Part shown: piece by piece, positions 36,574 to 47,543 of the stretch
Numbering within the stretch: the stretch's first letter is position 1
How the letters are laid out: every line of letters begins with the position of its first letter
Assembly: GCF_002104995.1 (NCBI RefSeq)
Contig: NW_024468284.1
Span: 1 to 64,000, forward strand
Direction of reading: 5' to 3'
From: Linderina pennispora
Taxonomy: Eukaryota; Kickxellomycota; Kickxellomycetes; Kickxellales; Kickxellaceae
Length of the DNA: 64,000 bases
The notes under the pieces: model-generated
What the model was told of the DNA's origin: nothing
The model's database searches: none
What the model saw: the letters and a program-made list of their open reading frames with translations, nothing else
Position numbers and translations under genes: made by a program

Positions 36574-38984
36574 ATGGCGGCTGCACTGAAGAAAAACATT
36601 GGCAAGATTGGCCAGGTAAGCAGCGGATTGGGGCCCGGCTCTTTAATCTGCACTCTTAGCGGCAGTGGTCCGGACCGGCATATGAAGACGGAAATCAGAG
36701 CTTAGAAATCGGACCTTTTTGTGCCCTGTAGTGGACTGGCGAAAAGCTGGGCCGTGACGGCGGCAAAACCGAAGTGAGCGACGAATTCAAAGACCTTCAG
36801 AGCGAGACGGATACCCGGCACCAGGGCATGGATGGGATCCAACAGGCGTATATCCTGTATACGACGCAGCTGCTGAAGAAGAAGGACGCCACGGATGCGT
36901 CGCGGCAGAAGCTGTATCTGCTCGAAAACCTCGGTGCCTCGATGGTGCGGCTTGGTGGCAGCCTCCCGAGGGATTCCAACTACGGTAAGTATGCTTTCCA
37001 TGCAGAGGTGGTGGTTGCTTTGGCCGCGCACTCTTGCATCCTGTGCGGAGCGGGCTTTTTCTTTTTCCTTGTGGAACAGCAGGAGCCTGGCAGGGCATGC
37101 CTGTGGATCGGTGCGCCATATGTGCTTTTGTCTCTGTCTTTGTCATGCTGACCCAACCGGCTCAGACAGTCATAGCACGGGCACCGCTGGTCACGGCTGG
37201 GGGGCATGCTGCCTCCCAGACAGCCTGCCTTCTGCATGTACGTCCTGTGTTTTCATTGCATGATCTCCGGAAATCGGCAGTGGGCATAATAGGAGGAGGA
37301 CAGTGGGGCGGGGAGCCGAATGAGAGTGGAGTGTCATTGCTGCTCCCCCGTGTAAAAAATTGGTCGTGTTTCACTGGAGCATGCATCCAGGCGTCATGCG
37401 CGCTTGGGCCCGAGCACAAGCCTGTGGAAACCTGCTTCTTTCCCGAAATCCTCTGGGAATAAAAGGGGCCGTGGGGCCATTCGAAAAGTGCCATGCCATG
37501 CCACGGCGCCTGCGTGCTGGTGTTGCCCTTCTCGCCCACCCGCTGTTTTGTCTACACCATGCCGGTGTTTGTATGTGTGTGTGGGGAAGCTTGTGTGTAA
37601 TGACGAGGGGCTGGTGACCGATCATTCCCGCATTGTTCTCGTGACAGCATCACACAGCTAACTTCTACATTGTGATATAGGCCGGGCATTGGAGCGGCTG
37701 GGCCAGGTCGAGGAGCGCATGAACGACTCGCAGCTGCAATTTGTGGCCCAGATCAAGGAGGGCTGGGGCTCGAGTCTGCAGCGTGCGCTGGACGACTTCA
37801 AAGAGTACCAGCAGCTGCAGAGGAAGATGGAGAGCCGGCGCGCCGACTACGACGGACGCATGGCCAAGTACAACAAGGCGCGCAAGGAGAGCGTGCAGCT
37901 TGAGGACGAGCTGCGCTCGGCGCAGACGCGGTACGAGGACACATACGATGATCTAGCGCAGCGCATGATGACGCTGCAGGATGCCGAGCAGGGCTACCTC
38001 AACGACCTGTACGGTTTCTATGAAGCGCAAATGGCACACTACCAGCAGTGCTACGAGATGCTGGATGGCCTGCGCGGCTCGCTGGACGAACTAATGGCGA
38101 GCCGTCGGGCTCCCGCTGCCGACCGCAATCCCATGGGCGGCAGCCTGACGACCCGCCACTCAACGACGTCGCTGCGCGCCAGTGACCGCAACCTGAGCAT
38201 GCCGACCCGCCGGCCAATCCCGTTCAACTCTCCGCACGGACGGTCGCTCTCGCGGTCCGCTACCACCAGCGCGGCCCGCGGCTACAGCGGCTCGCAGTAC
38301 AGCGACAACAGCGACGAGATGCAGGCCCAGTACAACTACGCCCACGGCATCGACTCGACTCCCGACGGCGGTGGTCTGGAGGGCAGCCTGGCAGTTCCCC
38401 GACCCAACCCACAGCTGGCACGTGTGCAGAGCGAGATTGGCACCAATGGCTCGCGCCGCGCACCGCCGCCGCCGGTCGCCCCCCGCCGCCATGCTCCAGC
38501 GCCACCAATGCCTACCCGTACGCCGCGCCGCATCCTGCGCAAAACAATCTATGCATTCAACCCCGACGAGGGCGGCGAGCTGGCGCTGGCCGTCGGCGAT
38601 ATTGTCGAGGTCACCGAGCGCGTCGATGACGGCTGGTGGATGGGCTCTATTGTCCACTCGCAGGTCGCCAGCCGCCTCAACCAGAGCGGCCTGTTCCCCG
38701 CCAACTACACCGAGGACTGCCAGGAGGCCGATGTGCCGCCCAGGCTGCCTTCCAAGGCGTCGTCGCCGGGCCTGCGCACGCAAGCCGATCCCTTTATGAG
38801 CTACAATCCGCCCCCCGCCCATCGCGCCCGCACCCAGCCCGACCACCCGCACCAGCCGGTGGGCCACCAGCGCACCAACAGCCAGGCCCTCGCTGCCGCC
38901 AAGCCATGCGCATGCGGCTGCGACGACTACTCGCCGAACCTGTTCAAGAAGGGAAACTGCACCAACTGCTTCCACAACCACTAG
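36574..38984 (+). CDS. Rvs167-like BAR-SH3 protein with C-terminal Cys/His tail
   Basis: Three exons: 36574-36615, 36732-36984 and 37681-38984 (532 residues). Intron 1 is 116 bp; intron 2 (36985-37680) is 696 bp, much longer than others here. The splices give one continuous BAR domain (MAAALKKNIGKIGQ, WTGEKLGRDGGKTEVSDEF, then GRALERLGQVEERMNDSQLQ and FKEYQQLQRKMESRRADYDG). A Ser/Pro-rich linker is followed by an SH3 domain (KTIYAFNPDEGGELALAVGD, DDGWWMGS, GLFPANY). The chain ends CACGCDDYSPNLFKKGNC and CFHNH, a short Cys/His cluster that could bind zinc. BAR-SH3 proteins bend membranes during endocytosis and bind actin regulators. Confidence 0.88.
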
Positions 38985-39881
38985 GCGGCGCGATATGAGT
39001 GAGTGGTGCTCTCCTCCTTGCAGTAGCTCGGGTCCTTAGCCTCTCCCGCCGAACATGTTTGCCAGCCAGTGCAAGAGCTCCACCATTTAATTTTCTTTCT
39101 TCATTTCTCTCCTACTTGTGTCGAATATTCTCCCCAGATGATGACTACATCCAAACTCAGCACTGTGTCTGGAGCTACTGCATATTTGCATGTCAGCCCT
39201 GTGTATCGGAAGTGGCCCTTTCTTTCCAGGCACCTACTGCTGCCTGACACCGTGCCAGGGAACATGCTCTAGCTATGGTCTTGCCGATCAGCACAATGCC
39301 ATTCGTGACCGGGAAGGTACTCATATTGGCAACTGCGGCTTCCATTCCGCATTGCGCTCTTCCAATCCCTCTTTCAGCGCATCGTCTGTCTGCATCTGTG
39401 CGCTGCTGATTTGCCAGTGCCACCCGGAGATTGTCCTGTCCAGCTTACCTGCACTGTAGGCGGTTTCTACAGTCAGCAACCAACAGCAGACTAGTGCGAG
39501 CCACGGATCCATGCTTGGTGGGAACGATCTACGAGTCATGCAACTTTGCAGCCGGTGCGGCTGGGTCAAGATGAGTTTTACACTCTGACTGGCTTATCGC
39601 TACCAATCGCTGCAGAGTGAGGACGGGTCCTACTCTTTGCAGCTGCCATGGTTCGCAGTGGGTATATGCGCTGAGGGGCTCTTCGGCTATCCCATCTTTC
39701 GTTCTTTTACAGATGTGCTTCTGATTCCCTTTTTCTGTATAATTGTTTTTCACATTAGCACACTTCTTCATATTCGTCTCCAATGAACTCTGCACCGAAG
39801 GACGTGGCTCAGGCCAGCCACTAGCATACAGCGAGTCTTGATGGCGACACACTCAACGGAGTCCCTATCGATGCGCGCCAC
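38985..39881. other. Intergenic region
   Basis: About 900 bp without a supported gene, between the BAR-SH3 gene and the broken transporter. Short open frames on both strands show no family features. Confidence 0.5.
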
Positions 39882-41745
39882 ATGATCGATGCAGCAGTCT
39901 CTAAAACCGACGACCCATCAACTCCCTCGCTCACATTCCGCACCCTGCTGCTGGGCGGGATATTCTCGGCTGTCCTCGCCTTTGTCAATGCGTATTACTG
40001 GTTCTGTAGCAACCCTATTACGCTCGGCATTCCGGTGGTGCAGTCACAGTGGCCTGTTCCATCGCTTCCTGGTTGAGCCGGAGGTCATGGTGTGGCCATC
40101 TGCGCTGGGCAATGTTGCATTGTTCAAGGCCCTGCAGACGACGATTGCTCCCCACCGCGACAACCAGGGTGTGGATCCCACCGATAAAGAGCAGGTTGCA
40201 GTAGCCAGCAACAATGGGACGCTGCCGGAGCCCGAGCAGACCACCTGGAAGATCCCCTGCCTCAAGCTGTTTTGGATTTCATTCACGCTGTCCTTTGTTT
40301 ACTACTTCGTTCCCGGCTGGTTCTTCACCACACTAACGATGGCCCCGTCCTGTGCTTGATTGCGCCAAACAACATCTATGCGAACCAGCTCGGCGACGGC
40401 TACAATAGATTTGGGATGCTAGCGTTCTCGCTGGACTGGAGCACAACCTCAAACACGTACACGGGCTTGCCGCTGGCCACACCCTGATTTGCTGCTGCCA
40501 ACCTGTTTCTGGGGTTTGTCATTTTCATGTGGGTCATTACCCCTATTATGCACTATTCGGATTCATGGGACAGCAAAACGTTCCTGATATACTCGAGCCA
40601 GCTCTATTGTCAGGACGGCTCTCCATACAATGTCTCATCCGTCCTTAAGGGTGGCAAGCTGGATGCCGCTGCATATGACGCTTACAGCCCAATGCGCATG
40701 TCAGTTGAGTTCCTTACCATGTACGGCGTGTGCTTTGCCGGTATCCCATGCCTTCTGGTCCATGTTTTCTTGAACTACAGTCAGAACATGTGGGCAGCTA
40801 TGCAATAGATCAAAAACGAAGTCCTGGGACACCGTGCGCGGGTGCATTCGCAGCATAGTATATTGATGAGCACATTCAGTAGTACGCCATTCTACTGGTA
40901 CATGGCGATGCTTGCGGCCACAGTTGCAATGGGTATTGCTAGCTATCACATATTTGATCTGCAGCCTTTGTACGGCTTCCTGCTTGCCATTGCACTGGCA
41001 GCAGTTTTGACATTACCAGTTGGCCTGGTCGAGGCTGTGTCCAACTTCCAGTACGGCCTTGGCGTGATAACCGAGCTTATTGCAGGCTACACCTAGCCTG
41101 GCCAGCCAACATACACTGCCAGCCTTAAGATGTTCAGATACATCACAGTCGAGCAGGGTCTTATGCTGACCAAGGGCCAGAAGCTCGGGTACTACATGCG
41201 CGTGCCGCCTCGCCACCTCTCCATCTGCCAGGTTTTGGGTACTGTGGTTGCCGTATTTGTGCAGCTAGGGCGCCACCTTCTGGCCGATAGAAACTGTCAA
41301 GGGTATCTGTACCGACGCCGGGTTTCCATTCACCTGCCGACAGGGCGTCTTGTTCTACTCGACCATGGTCCTGTGGGGTGTCATTAGCCCCGAGCGTCAG
41401 TTATCTGGCAAGTACCACTCGCTGTATTATATGTTCTTTGTCGGCGTAGCTCTGCCTATCCCCTTCTGGCTGCTTCAAAAGCGATACTCGAAGATCATCT
41501 GGAGGCATATCAATATATCTGTGATGCTGACATACATTGGGTATATGCCAAATGCGCCTACACACAACTTCGTCATGTTCACGCTGTTTTGCTTTATCTT
41601 CAACTTTTTGCTCATGAAGTACCGCTATGCGTGGTGGTCAAAGTACAACTTCGCGCTGACTGCAGCTCTCGACAGTGGGTTGGCCATATCCGGAATCGTC
41701 GGGGGTTTTTGCATTACAGAATGCCAAGGTCGTGTGGGCTGGAAA
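39882..41745 (+). pseudogene. Oligopeptide transporter (OPT family) pseudogene
   Basis: OPT-family membrane segments follow in the right order: SFTRTLLLGG-like start with FVNAYYWFCSNPITLGIPVV, GLFHRFLVEPEVMVWPSALG, CLIAPNNIYANQLGDGYNRF, FLGFVIFMWVITPIMHYSDS, GLGVITELIAGYT and KYRYAWWSKYNFALTAALDS. They are spread over changing frames. In-frame stops are TGA 40485-40487 (where the family has Trp in TPWFA), TAG 40806-40808 and TAG 41094-41096. Frame changes lie near 40060, 40345 and 41345. Between NPITLGIPVVQ and GLFHRFLV about 100 residues normal for OPT proteins are missing, so a deletion has joined the ends. Intact relatives import tetra- or pentapeptides or metal chelates by proton coupling. 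This copy cannot make a working transporter. Confidence 0.9.
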
Positions 41746-42441
41746 CAGAAATCATTGCATACTAAGCAAGATGTCGTTCAACGATGCTACGCAGCAGCGC
41801 AGCTGAGCTAGTGCTCGCAGCTTGGTTCACTGAGAAATTAGTTTTCTGGTTATGTAGCAAATGGTATGTCTTGACCACTTCATCGCCAGCACGCTGTGTA
41901 TGCCGATCTCCAAGTGTTAGTACACTCAGATGCCACCATGGCCAAAACCAAAGCCCCACATGTCTGGGCTCAAGGAGGCCAGCTGGCGTCCCTTTCCTCC
42001 TCAGTTCAGTACTATAAAGGCTAATAAAACCCGTCTCTTTCAGGGCTACGCGATCAATATTGCAGGGTCCGCTATTCAGATTCAGACGTCTGCCACATTC
42101 GCATCAGTTCAGGCTGCTATTGACGGATCTTGATTTGGCATACATTGCTTTGGTCAATTGGCACACCACAGACAATGCTTGATGCGCTGCAAAGAGATCG
42201 AGCTCAAAGCACCGGAATTTACCGAGCGCAAGGCACGTCATCCGTGAAGTGCCGTGTGGGAATTGCCAGTACATGTGGTGGCGGTTCACATTAGCCTGCA
42301 CGAGCAAGAGCACGCTGGTTTTCCATGTGGCAATTGGCTTGCTTCTAAAAATAAGGCTACATTTTTGTGGAAAAAGCACGTTGCTTTGTAGCTACATTGC
42401 CAGCATTCGCTACGCAGCCCTCGATGCCCAGAATGATTATT

Positions 42442-42511
42442 TTGGTTGGCTTCAAGTCTGCCGCAAAAATGAACATGTTTTCCAAATATGCTACGCCTTG
42501 AAGCCAACCAA
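42442..42511. repeat. Perfect 15-bp inverted repeat with 40-bp loop
   Basis: TTGGTTGGCTTCAAG at 42442-42456 is exactly complemented by CTTGAAGCCAACCAA at 42497-42511. It lies 240 bp upstream of the LPMO start, so it may be a cruciform, a paired regulator site or a small transposon end. Confidence 0.7.
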
Positions 42512-42717
42512 TGCGGATTTTCGCAGGTGTGAATACGGCGAAGATTCCGTGCCTTTTTGCATGACAACACAAGTCTCATTGCATTCAATATTTGACTGCC
42601 GGTCTCTTTGGCATTTAAATTCAGCTGCGACAGAGCAGAGTGAACAGGCTCCTTTACTCACTCCATTTTTACTCCATCTCACCCACACCATTTGCATATA
42701 CATACCCACCTTATTTT

Positions 42718-42732
42718 TTTTGGCTGGTCCAA
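42718..42732 (+). promoter_or_regulatory. 15-bp element shared by both LPMO promoters, copy 1
   Basis: TTTTGGCTGGTCCAA lies 18 bp before the start codon of the first LPMO gene. The identical 15-mer lies at 45012-45026, 25 bp before the second. The surrounding leaders are otherwise diverged, so it may be a kept initiator or leader element. Confidence 0.5.
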
Positions 42733-42750
42733 CCTGTATCTATTTGCACT

Positions 42751-43686
42751 ATGAAGGCATCATCCATCTTCACAACAGCGTCCACGCTTATCGCTGGCCT
42801 TGCTTCGATGGTTAGCGGCCATACATACCTAAGCCATATCTATCCTAATGGAAAGCGGTATGCCGAGGGTGCCTGTATCTACCCCTACGACAATAATCGC
42901 GCCAACCCTGTCATTGGCCCAGATTCGAAGTCCATGACATGCGGTATTTCGGGCTATAACAACTCGACTAACGAGATTTGCCCTGTCAAGGCAGGTTCTA
43001 CAATGACCATTGAGTGGCATCGCTATAACGACACGATGGAGGACTACGTGCTTACACATAACCACATGGGCCCATGCCTTGTGTACATGGCACCAAAGGA
43101 TAGCCGTGGCCACGGCGATGTGTGGTTCAAGATCTTCGAGGATGGCTACGACCCCAAAACCAAAAAGTGGTGTGCCCAGAAGGTTATTGACAACCACGGC
43201 AAGATCGATATCAAGCTGCCTGCTGACATCAAGGCTGGCGACTATCTGCTACGCACTGAGATTATCGCGCTACACAATGCGGCCGATATCAACGGTGCAC
43301 AGTATTATCCAAACTGCGCTCAGCTCCGGGTCACTGACGGCGGGTCTTCCACCCCAAAGGGCTACGCCATTCCCGGAGTCTACAAGAAAACCGACCCAGG
43401 AATCCACTTTGACCTGAAGACCCCCTTTACGTCGTATCCCATTCCTGGTCCGCCGCTGTACCAGGGGAGCAGCCAAACTATGCCTGCGGGGTCTTCCGAT
43501 AGTGAACCGGCAAAGGCTGGCCCCTCGTGCACCAAGGGTGCCAGCAAGCAGACCCCCTTGGCTCATACTGCGATGGGCGGATACTCTACTGCTCCAGCTA
43601 AGCCCTCGGCTACCAGCGATAGCCCGCAGACAGTAACAGTGACGGCACAGAGGACAGTCACACAGATAATCACTATAAAGCCGTAA
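42751..43686 (+). CDS. AA9-type lytic polysaccharide monooxygenase, copy 1
   Basis: Intact 311-residue secreted protein. A signal peptide of 23 residues is followed by His24 (HTYLSHIY), which would be the new N-terminus and first ligand of the copper histidine brace. The second brace histidine is His105 in THNHMGPCLVYMAP, and the axial tyrosine lies in GAQYYPNCAQLRV; both contexts match AA9. KAGDYLLRTEIIALH and RGHGDVWFKIFEDGYD are also AA9-like. AA9 enzymes cut cellulose or other beta-glucans by oxidation using copper with peroxide or oxygen. A Ser/Thr/Pro-rich C-terminal tail of about 80 residues takes the place of a carbohydrate-binding module. A second copy lies 1.4 kb downstream. Confidence 0.88.
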   Translation: MKASSIFTTASTLIAGLASMVSGHTYLSHIYPNGKRYAEGACIYPYDNNRANPVIGPDSKSMTCGISGYNNSTNEICPVKAGSTMTIEWHRYNDTMEDYVLTHNHMGPCLVYMAPKDSRGHGDVWFKIFEDGYDPKTKKWCAQKVIDNHGKIDIKLPADIKAGDYLLRTEIIALHNAADINGAQYYPNCAQLRVTDGGSSTPKGYAIPGVYKKTDPGIHFDLKTPFTSYPIPGPPLYQGSSQTMPAGSSDSEPAKAGPSCTKGASKQTPLAHTAMGGYSTAPAKPSATSDSPQTVTVTAQRTVTQIITIKP

Positions 43687-45051
43687 TACATCACTATGTA
43701 GCTCTCTATGACCGATTCAAGCTATGAACTTGTGGCGATAGCGATAGTCTAGCAGGATGGTTTTGTCCACAGTTGGATCTGTGAAAACAGGTGGAATATT
43801 CGTTGGCATGCATTCTTGACATGGAATATAGGCGTGTGCTCGCTGGGTGTCTCATGCGACTCAAATACATTAAGTCGCATGCACTGCTAGAGACCTGCCC
43901 AGCGATCAAACGCAGAGTTGGCGGTGCACATCTGCTGCCGCTTGTCGCCGCACATGGTAGGGGGTGGTCGGTGTCCATGAAAAATTGACCTGTCTGGTTC
44001 TCAGTAAAGAAAGTGTACGAACAGAATGGCCGGCGTGGTGCTGCACATGCGTGTAGGCAGCTGCTCCTAGGTGCTCCATGTCGCCTGTTTCCCAGAAAAT
44101 CGGGGTGTAGTCGGCAGCTGCAATGCGGGTGCCAGAATGAGGGGCTGGATGCAATGCAGATCGGCAGGCCATGCGTTAGTCAGATTCCGAGGAAGCAGCG
44201 AACATCATGGATCCGAGGTCTCCCTGATTCCATGGAAGCAACACTACATGGCCATCACTAACGACACGGTGTATTTTTGGCAACAGAAACAGCCTTCAGA
44301 ACCCCTGGAGCCTTAAAACTTCTATTTTTGCCAACTGACGTGGCATCCCTTTTACTTTGTGCCTCCCTTCGCTCGTTCTGGTTTTACTTTAGTCGGTGCT
44401 AAAGTAGACAAAGTAGAAAAATCAGGCTTTGTATCTATACTTGCCTCTGCCGCATTGGGTTCCACATACATAGTGCGACAGCTAATACGCACTTTGGCGG
44501 TGCATGGGTTGCTTTGCTCGGGCATAGGAGCAGAAGCCGAAAACTTTGATTGCCCAAACGACGCCCATTGCCGTACATGTGTCAGCAGCGCGCATTTCTG
44601 AAAGCAAGGAAATAGCTCAGACTTGAATGGAATTTCCTGAGCAGTTCCCAAATAAACACCCACGAGCCTGTCAATCAGACTGATATCTGTTGAGGCATTT
44701 TAATGCATGTATTTTTAGCAAATTTCCCTTTTGACAATCCAAACTACATGGCAGAACCTGCACAACGCAAAGAAAAAATGTCTTTCTGGCGGTTTGAATT
44801 GGATTGCGAAAATATGTGTGCTAGCTGGCTGCACAATATTATCCTAGACAATACTGCTAATCGACAATGCCAAAGTCACGTCAGTGGTGTGTGCATCTTT
44901 CGCCCCTGCGAGCACCAGCGGAATTGTATAAAGCGAATTGACAGGCGCCGGGCTTCCAGTATTCGGCATCGCAACCTTCTACTCACGATTTCATCCCTTA
45001 CCCAATTGCATTTTTGGCTGGTCCAAACATCTTTCACACACTGCAAAAAAA
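43687..45051. other. Spacer between the LPMO genes with a decayed minus-strand frame
   Basis: No intact gene. On the minus strand between about 44170 and 43800 a coding-like stretch reads YTPIFWETGDMEHLGAAAY, then after a frame change FFTENQTGQFFMDTDH. The family is not recognised; it may be a dead secreted protein gene. A further minus-strand frame (44663-44352) has no recognisable features. Confidence 0.4.
45012..45026 (+). promoter_or_regulatory. 15-bp element shared by both LPMO promoters, copy 2
   Basis: TTTTGGCTGGTCCAA, identical to 42718-42732, 25 bp before the second LPMO start codon. Confidence 0.5.
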
Positions 45052-45912
45052 ATGAAATTCCTCTCTGCACTCACATACGCTCCATTCCTGCTGACGGGGC
45101 TTGCCTCAGTGGCGAATGCGCACACGTACTTGCGCAACCTCACGATGAACGGTGTAAAATACACCGAGGGTCAGTGCATTCTGCCGTATGTGGGCGACCG
45201 GATTCAGCCGGTCTTGAATCCGACTAGCCAGGACATGATGTGCCGGACGCAGGACAAGAATCTGACAGCCTCGATGACGTGCCCGATCAAGGCCGGCTCG
45301 ACAATCACGGTTGAGTGGCACTGGCGCGAGGACTTCCCGAACGATGTGATTTCGTTCAACCATCTGGGTCCGTGCATCGCCTACATGGCGCCTCTGGAAA
45401 GCAAGGGCCACGGCGACGTGTGGTTCAAGATCTTCGAGGAGGGCTATGACCCTGCGACAAAGAAGTGGTGTGTGGACAAGATCCGCGAGAAGGCTGCGCA
45501 CGGCCAGTGGGACATCACTATCCCCGCGGATATCAAGCCTGGGGACTATATGATCAGAACAGAGATCATTGCCCTGCACGAGGCATACAGAGAGAACGGC
45601 GCGCAGTACTATCCCAACTGCATCCAAGCGCGTATCCAGGGAAGCGGCAGTGCTACGCCCAAGGGATATGCAATTCCGGGAATCTACAATGCAACTGATG
45701 CAGGCATCATGTTTGATCTCAAGAAGCCGTACACGTCGTACCCGATCCCGGGCCCGCCGCTGTACGAGAGCGGCAGTGCCGACACTAACCAGAGGGTTGC
45801 ATATTCATTGCAGGCTGGCACACAGACTCCGACACCTACTGCTGTTCCGTATGCGACACAGTCAAAGGTGTATGCTGCCACCTCATCAGCCGTTCACAGG
45901 TGCGCCGCTTGA
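45052..45912 (+). CDS. AA9-type lytic polysaccharide monooxygenase, copy 2
   Basis: Intact 286-residue secreted protein, clearly paralogous to the copy at 42751. The signal peptide is 23 residues and the mature chain begins at His24 (HTYLRNLT). The second copper histidine is His104 in SFNHLGPCIAYMAP; GAQYYPNCIQARI holds the axial tyrosine; GHGDVWFKIFEEGYDP and KPGDYMIRTEIIALHEA are shared with copy 1. The C-terminal tail is shorter and also Ser/Thr-rich. I chose this ATG because it starts the signal peptide; the frame is open upstream without another likely start. The catalytic part is well conserved while the tail has changed, which points to an older tandem duplication with both copies kept. 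Confidence 0.88.
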   Translation: MKFLSALTYAPFLLTGLASVANAHTYLRNLTMNGVKYTEGQCILPYVGDRIQPVLNPTSQDMMCRTQDKNLTASMTCPIKAGSTITVEWHWREDFPNDVISFNHLGPCIAYMAPLESKGHGDVWFKIFEEGYDPATKKWCVDKIREKAAHGQWDITIPADIKPGDYMIRTEIIALHEAYRENGAQYYPNCIQARIQGSGSATPKGYAIPGIYNATDAGIMFDLKKPYTSYPIPGPPLYESGSADTNQRVAYSLQAGTQTPTPTAVPYATQSKVYAATSSAVHRCAA

Positions 45913-46211
45913 AATGCATTTATTATAACGAAGTATTCAGGAATACAACGTCTATTTAACCAAACCCGATGCTGCAGCTGCAAGGGACATTCTTGCGGTA
46001 TTCATGCATGAGTGGCCGTTGGCTCCAGCGTGCCAATTATCGATACTGGCACCTGCATGATGTCTAGATCCAGCAGCCTGCTCAATGCAGGGCGGTCAGA
46101 CAATGCTTATCAAGATCAGTGCTCAAGAGCTCTGTTGATCAGCAGCAACGGCACTGTGTCTAGAGCCCTTCTCTTCAATGGTTCAGACACGCTCTTCTCA
46201 TAGTCTCCTTC

Positions 46212-47123
46212 ATGCCAGGCTTTCTAGTCGGATTCCATCCAAATTCACTAGTTCTCTATGGATTTACTATTTACATAGCTTCAGCAGCAATATCCACAGC
46301 GGTGTTACTCATCGGCACCAAAATGGTGTATACAAAGCCATCGCTGTGGCGGAACTTTGTGTTTCGAATACTCTTGCTGATCCAGATCCCTAGCGTCATT
46401 CGGTTCACGGTCCGTGCGGTGACGATCAAAAGCACGCTGACAAACGAGGCCGTGTGCCGAGCATTGGGGGCGATAAACAGCATCTCAGCGCTGCTGCCTG
46501 CATACATGGCAGTCTACTGTGTCGTGTATTTGCAGATGATCACAGTGCACCGGGTGTCGATGGAGAAGCAATGGCCGCATGTGCCTTTGCTTGGCAGCAG
46601 TGCGTTGTGTATCATTGTGCCGAACATCGTGTACTTGTGTTTGAGCCGGCAGAGGCTAGGGCTGCCGTCGGATTGCGAAGAGCCACTTGTACCCACCAAG
46701 CGCAACTTTGTGTTCAGGATTCTGACAATGTCGGTGTGGACGTATATTCCCGGCGTGGTGGGAATCTGCTCGATGGCGATAATGCTGGTGTATATTGTGC
46801 GGACGACACACAAGACCAGTCGGACAATGGGAGCGGCCAATGCAGAGTGGGCTGGCTCGAATCTTCTGGCAAAGCGGCACGGAAACGCGATGCTGCTAAA
46901 CTGCACACTGTATGTGGTCGTGGTACTGCCAGTGACACCAGTCCTGGACCTGTGGTTCAACCAGGCGCTAGTCATTGTCCGGTACTATTCGCAAAAGAAA
47001 ATGCTGGCCATGGAGTACGTTAATATTGGGCTGTTTTCGCTGATGGTGGCGTTCTTGGGGATATCGTTCTTTATCAATCCTGGTGTGAGGCAGCAGTTAC
47101 GCGAGCAATTCAGGCCCAGATAA
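46212..47123 (+). CDS. Seven-helix receptor-like membrane protein, copy 1
   Basis: Intact 303-residue protein with seven hydrophobic segments, beginning near LYGFTIYIASAAISTAVLLI. Helix 3 ends in VYCVVYLQMITVHRVS and helix 7 in LGISFFINPGVRQQ, with an NP motif in the usual place. This order resembles fungal and Dictyostelium cAMP-receptor-like or Git3-like G-protein-coupled receptors, but I cannot assign a ligand. It is a paralog of the next gene (shared LWRNFVFRILLLIQ / IWKNTIFRVLVVVQ, and PLVPTKR / PLIPTKR). Two more copies lie at the right end of the window. Confidence 0.7.
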   Translation: MPGFLVGFHPNSLVLYGFTIYIASAAISTAVLLIGTKMVYTKPSLWRNFVFRILLLIQIPSVIRFTVRAVTIKSTLTNEAVCRALGAINSISALLPAYMAVYCVVYLQMITVHRVSMEKQWPHVPLLGSSALCIIVPNIVYLCLSRQRLGLPSDCEEPLVPTKRNFVFRILTMSVWTYIPGVVGICSMAIMLVYIVRTTHKTSRTMGAANAEWAGSNLLAKRHGNAMLLNCTLYVVVVLPVTPVLDLWFNQALVIVRYYSQKKMLAMEYVNIGLFSLMVAFLGISFFINPGVRQQLREQFRPR

Positions 47124-47543
47124 AATGGTGTGTTTGGGATCTGTGGAGCTGAATGTGCCAGGCAAGCGGTGTGGCTGGGCTGATTGCCAGACACGGCAGG
47201 AGAAAACGATACTCGCTAATATCCTTCCAAGGTTCAGCAATACACGATGAGCCGGCTGCAAAGTATCGCTCTGGGGTAGGGAGTCCAGGCAGGTGCATGG
47301 ATGCTTAGGACTGCATGGAACCTGCAGGCGAATGATCCGTCTGATCTAGGCTCTGAGCACAGAAATGCGCTGGCCGTAAGAAAGGCGTGGCATAAACCCA
47401 AGGATATTTAGTAAAAAGGAGGATTGCGAGATTTGAAATTCAGTTCAGGAGCATATTTGCAAAGCAGGGGCACATTTCATTGCACAGTTCTTCTATTCTC
47501 GCTTACCTAATTTCTACATTTTTCAGCACACTTTGGTTCATGT
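47124..47543. other. Spacer between two receptor genes
   Basis: About 420 bp, probably the 3' end of copy 1 and the promoter of copy 2. No gene seen. Confidence 0.5.

Larger units (their letters stand above)
41746..42750. other. Intergenic region upstream of the first LPMO gene
   Basis: No gene. It holds the end of the OPT relic, a perfect 15-bp inverted repeat (42442-42511) and the LPMO promoter with a pyrimidine-rich stretch from 42650. Confidence 0.5.
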
